NCBI GenBank assembly: GCA_009809945.1
Contig: WTPW01000620.1
Span: 237,472 to 301,471, forward strand
Reading direction: 5' to 3'
DNA from: Gigaspora margarita
Lineage: Eukaryota > Glomeromycota > Glomeromycetes > Diversisporales > Gigasporaceae
DNA length: 64,000 nt
The notes under the pieces were generated by a model, which worked only from the letters and a program-made list of their open reading frames with translations, had not been told where the DNA came from and ran no database searches. How positions within the stretch are numbered: the first letter of the stretch is position 1; every line of letters starts with the position of its first letter. The position numbers were made by a program, and so were the translations under genes. This document shows positions 61,082-64,000 of this stretch, in pieces.

Positions 61082-62275
61082 TTATCTCCCATTTCTTCGC
61101 ACCTTTTGTTTTTTTGCACATCTTTGAAAAATTCGGCCCGGCTTAGTTGAATACCGCCAATGGAACTTTCGAATAGCTTCTTGTGCATTTAAAACATTCT
61201 TAGCTGGTTCCCAGGAACGTTCGTTTGGGTCGTACCAGTGTCGTACCCCTTTCAATCTACTAGATAATGGAGCTTTTGCCGAATTTTTCGAGAATCTAGT
61301 ACTGTATTTCGTTGACTTCATACTCTGGCACTCCTTCCACGATTTCAGGAGTGGGGTGTTTGAAGTCTTCCTGGGAATATCATTAGCAATGTAAGGCTCC
61401 AAAAGAGATACGTGAATTGCTTGTAACATTCTTGTACAGCCCTCAATTCTCGTACAAGGCTTTCTTTAATCAGCTGCAACTGAGTCACTTTGTCTTCTGC
61501 AAATGGTACCACTGGGTTTGTAGGTACGTACAGGTCGAAACGGGGATAAAACCCATAATTCGCGAAGAAAGGTGCCTCCTTTGTTGACGCATGGACAGAG
61601 TTGTAAGAAAATTCTGCCAGAGGTAAGAGATCGTACCAGTCATCTTGTTGATAATTTGTCATGCACCTCAAGTATTGCTCTAACACTTAATTTACCCGCT
61701 TACTTTGTCCGTCCGTCTGAGGGTGAAATGCTGAAGACAGGTTAACTTTTGTGCCCAGGAGCGCAAACAAACGTTCCAGAATCGTAAAGCAAATTGTGGC
61801 CCCTGTCTAAAACTATTTGAACTGGAATTCCATGAAGAGGAATTACTTCTCTAAGTATTAGCAGTGTTGTTTGCTCCGCATTAATATTTTTATTGCAGGC
61901 GATAAAGTGGGACATCTTCGTCAATCGATCTATGACAACTAGAATAGAGTCAACGCCCGAAGATGTAGGTAGGTCCGTTATGAAGTCCATGAATATGGAC
62001 TACCATGGATGTGAAGGAACTGGAAGAAGTAACAATAGCCCCTGAGGGTGATGCTGCGGAGTTTTGGACCTGGAACATGTATCACAAGTACTAATGCACC
62101 TTCGCATGAAAGGCTGAAGTTTTGGCCACCAAAAATCCCTAGTTACTAACTCCACAGTTTTCATTACNNCAAAGTGCCNNGCCATAACCGAGTCATGTNN
62201 TGTTCGGAGTATCTCTAGTNTTTCTGGTGTTNGANGAACGTACAACAATCCATTACGGTAAATTAACCCATCCAT
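61082..62275 (-). pseudogene. Ty3/gypsy integrase with chromodomain, inactivated
   Basis: On the minus strand, an HHCC finger (HDSVM, HF, then ISTCDTCSRSK, 62275-62080) is followed by the integrase core (MDFITDLPTSSGVDSILVV, first catalytic Asp; IVLDRG, second Asp). Then come GQSKRVN-stop-VLEQYLR, LLPLAEFSYNSVHAST and, at 61429-61082, a chromodomain-like end (YDPNERSWEPAKNVLN). The third catalytic residue, normally Glu in GQTERVN, is Lys. A stop codon follows (TAA for Gln), and frameshifts lie near 61780 and 61390. The integrase cannot be functional as read. Several n bases blur the finger. Confidence 0.85.
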
Positions 62276-62512
62276 ATATGAGAATTTACGATATTTAGGT
62301 TTGGGGCCTTGTGTTTTTGTTTGGGTCTTGCAAATATGTTATAACATTCCAAGCTAATTGATCATTCTTTAACTGAGAACGAATACGGTCTTGCAAGGAT
62401 ATAACTTTATGACGGGGGACGAGATTAAATTAAATGTTATTTCTTCCTCATGGTCCCTACAATAAAGCGTCATCATGGGTAACAGCCCCCGAAGAGATTT
62501 TCCGGCCATCTA
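62276..62512 (-). other. Deletion scar where RT and RNase H should be
   Basis: Only about 240 bases separate the protease from the integrase finger. One frame reads ISLQDRIRSQLKNDQLAW, the usual RNase H-to-integrase linker. No reverse transcriptase motif is present, so about 2 kb of pol is missing. Confidence 0.8.
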
Positions 62513-62731
62513 TTACATCAACAGACAAAGGAGGCTCCTTTGTTTTGCAAGGTATGCGGTAAGTTTGGGCCAACATTCATCCAATAAACAGGCCGAAGCA
62601 CCTGAATCAATCAATGCATCAACCGATTTATGAGACTGATTGGGAAATGATAGAGTTACTGGCAAGGTGAAAGTATTTATTGGAGCATGTATGAAATGTA
62701 TTTTGGTTATCGAAGCTAAATTTCTCTCCAA
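62513..62731 (-). pseudogene. Ty3/gypsy aspartic protease fragment
   Basis: The frame contains the active-site motif DALIDSGASACLLDE after SFPNQSHKSV. It lies just downstream of gag in a different frame. The C-terminal half, including the flap and GxDW-type motif, is missing because the reading ends at the deletion. Confidence 0.8.
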
Positions 62732-62742
62732 TTGCAGTTCCC

Positions 62743-63696
62743 CTACTGCAGCTGGACCTCCTCTTTTCCCGAATTCTCCTTTAAATTTATTGTTACGGCA
62801 CTAACTTTGTACCGACCCTTGCCCTTTTTAAGACAGTTCTTGGCTATATGCCCGGGTTCGCCGCAATAGAGACCAAGGTTGTTTATGCGACGTCTTCTCT
62901 TTTCTTCCTCTGTTAAAGTCCTTGTTTGGATAGTGTCCAATTGCATTGGCTCAGGGGAAGAGGTCGAAACCTTAGGAGTGTTAATTGGTTGGATCCAATT
63001 CGGAAAAGGGTTCAATTGGCGTTCTTGTCGTCTTTCAAATAGTCTATTGTCACCTTGAACATCTTTTGTTACAGCGTCATTTGGTGAAGTTGGGACTTTC
63101 ATTGTCAGCAGCAAGTCCTTCACATCGTCACGAAAACCCGCCCTAAATTGATCTACCAGAGCTACTTCACCCCACTCAAGATCACCAGCGATTTGCCGAA
63201 ATTCTGAGGCGTAAGTTGTGGCAGGTTTGGACCCCTGACCAAGTTTCCGAATTTTGTTAGCAGCGGTCCTGACTTTATCCGCATCTCCAAAGGTTGCTTC
63301 GAATTCTGTGATCAAACCGTCAAAATCCTCAAGCAATGTGGAGTTCCTCTCTAATAGTGAGGCGAACCAAGACAACGCAGGCCCTGTGAACAAGCTTCCT
63401 AAGAGGCCAACTTGGGTTCTTTCATTAGGATAACGATTGGGTTGCATACGGATAATTAAACGAACTTGATTTAGGAATCCTCTAAACTTGTTCCGGGATC
63501 TGTCAAATTTATCAGGGAGACTCATTTTGGGTTCTTTCTGTGGGAAATTAGTCACATCTGATTTGGAATCTCTGGTTTTGAAGCTGCTCAAATAGGTCTC
63601 GAATGGCTGCGTTTTCCTCACGAAGGGCTGGTTTTCTTGTTGAATTTGTTGTAATGCGGCCACAATAGCTTGGAGGTCTGGTATTTGTTCCGTCAT
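62743..63696 (-). CDS. Ty3/gypsy Gag, open but with a damaged zinc knuckle
   Basis: A 317-codon open frame on the minus strand, intact from MTEQIPDLQAI. It contains a capsid domain (SLPDKFDRSRNKFRGFLNQV, GPALSWFASLL, ATTYASEFRQIAGDLEW, ALVDQFRAGF), as in Ty3/gypsy and PEG10-like Gags. A knuckle follows in which CCHC is reduced to GLYCGEPGHIAKNC: the first Cys is Gly. Gag forms the element's particles. It is the only intact frame of the element. Confidence 0.88.
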   Translation of the reverse strand: MTEQIPDLQAIVAALQQIQQENQPFVRKTQPFETYLSSFKTRDSKSDVTNFPQKEPKMSLPDKFDRSRNKFRGFLNQVRLIIRMQPNRYPNERTQVGLLGSLFTGPALSWFASLLERNSTLLEDFDGLITEFEATFGDADKVRTAANKIRKLGQGSKPATTYASEFRQIAGDLEWGEVALVDQFRAGFRDDVKDLLLTMKVPTSPNDAVTKDVQGDNRLFERRQERQLNPFPNWIQPINTPKVSTSSPEPMQLDTIQTRTLTEEEKRRRRINNLGLYCGEPGHIAKNCLKKGKGRYKVSAVTINLKENSGKEEVQLQ

Positions 63697-63925
63697 GCTT
63701 GATGTACCAGTGTTGTCAAGTTTTTTTATTTTTTATTTTTTGTTTTGTTAACAGAATTTTATTACGGAGTGAATCAAAGATTTAACAGGGATAGTTTGAG
63801 GACCACAGAAGGTTTTTTTTTTTTGAGCAGTATAAACGTAATGTTACTATGTAATTGTTTGTGTGTGCAATAATTTACAACGGCAATATAAGCAAGACCG
63901 GGTTTTAATATTAGTCTGCTCAAAC

Positions 63926-64000
63926 TGTAATGGTGCACTGGGTACTGGATCACGGATCAAAGAATGCCAGAGCGACAACAAGAATACTTGGTTAGATAGT
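63926..64000 (-). repeat. 5' LTR of the Ty3/gypsy element (window edge)
   Basis: TGTAATGGTGCACTGGGTAC repeats the inner LTR end of 60728. The window stops inside it. Relative to the other LTR it has about 18 extra bases (CAAAGAATGCCAGAGCGA). The 230-base leader between it and gag shows no obvious tRNA primer site. Confidence 0.8.

Overview
The window is AT-rich eukaryotic DNA with short GT-AG introns and assembly gaps. It looks fungal, most likely an arbuscular mycorrhizal fungus (Glomeromycotina). The support is an Atg27 protein (a fungal family), Sel1-repeat genes (greatly expanded in those fungi), a chromodomain-type Ty3/gypsy element, TTAGGG-like tracts and very dense transposon nesting. 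The species is an inference; no rRNA gene or long marker is present.

Layout. (1) 0-2.8 kb: AT-rich DNA with a 978 bp foldback element made almost wholly of GGTGAAACT units. (2) About 2.85-21.5 kb: one large inverted duplication. The arms meet around a spacer (10.8-14.5 kb) that holds a sequencing gap and nested palindromes. Each arm carries a decayed Sel1-repeat gene and the same MITEs in opposite order. Three small transposons sit in one arm only, opposite an empty site in the other, so they inserted after the duplication. (3) 21.5-23.8 kb: a non-autonomous element with ACATCAGC ends and a T-rich, GCACTTTGCAAGAA-rich body. (4) 23.8-28.5+ kb: a decayed Ty3/gypsy element on the minus strand (gag, protease, RT, RNase H; no integrase). 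(5) 28.5-32.7 kb: gene-free, with two MITEs. (6) 32.7-37.9 kb: a complete 5,200 bp hAT transposon with 8 bp target duplication. Its transposase is broken by a 905 bp Harbinger-like MITE and by stops; a further MITE is nested near its right end. (7) 38-46.9 kb: more MITEs, a second gap, a GC-richer island of unknown nature and a three-level transposon nest. (8) 47.3-59.3 kb: a gene island with ordinary cellular genes: leucine carboxyl methyltransferase (PPM1/LCMT1), a Serinc/TMS1 membrane protein, ATG27, a short Sti1/Hop co-chaperone and a damaged RING-CH (MARCH-type) gene. (9) 60.7-64 kb: a second Ty3/gypsy element on the minus strand, with both LTRs at least partly present, but lacking RT/RNase H and with key residues lost.

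Exon structures for PPM1, Serinc, ATG27 and Sti1 were built by hand. All close in frame across every intron (344, 478, 268 and 341 codons). The most interesting signals are the inverted duplication with its empty-site pairs, and several unrelated MITE families in which one short word is tiled through most of the element, each family with its own word.
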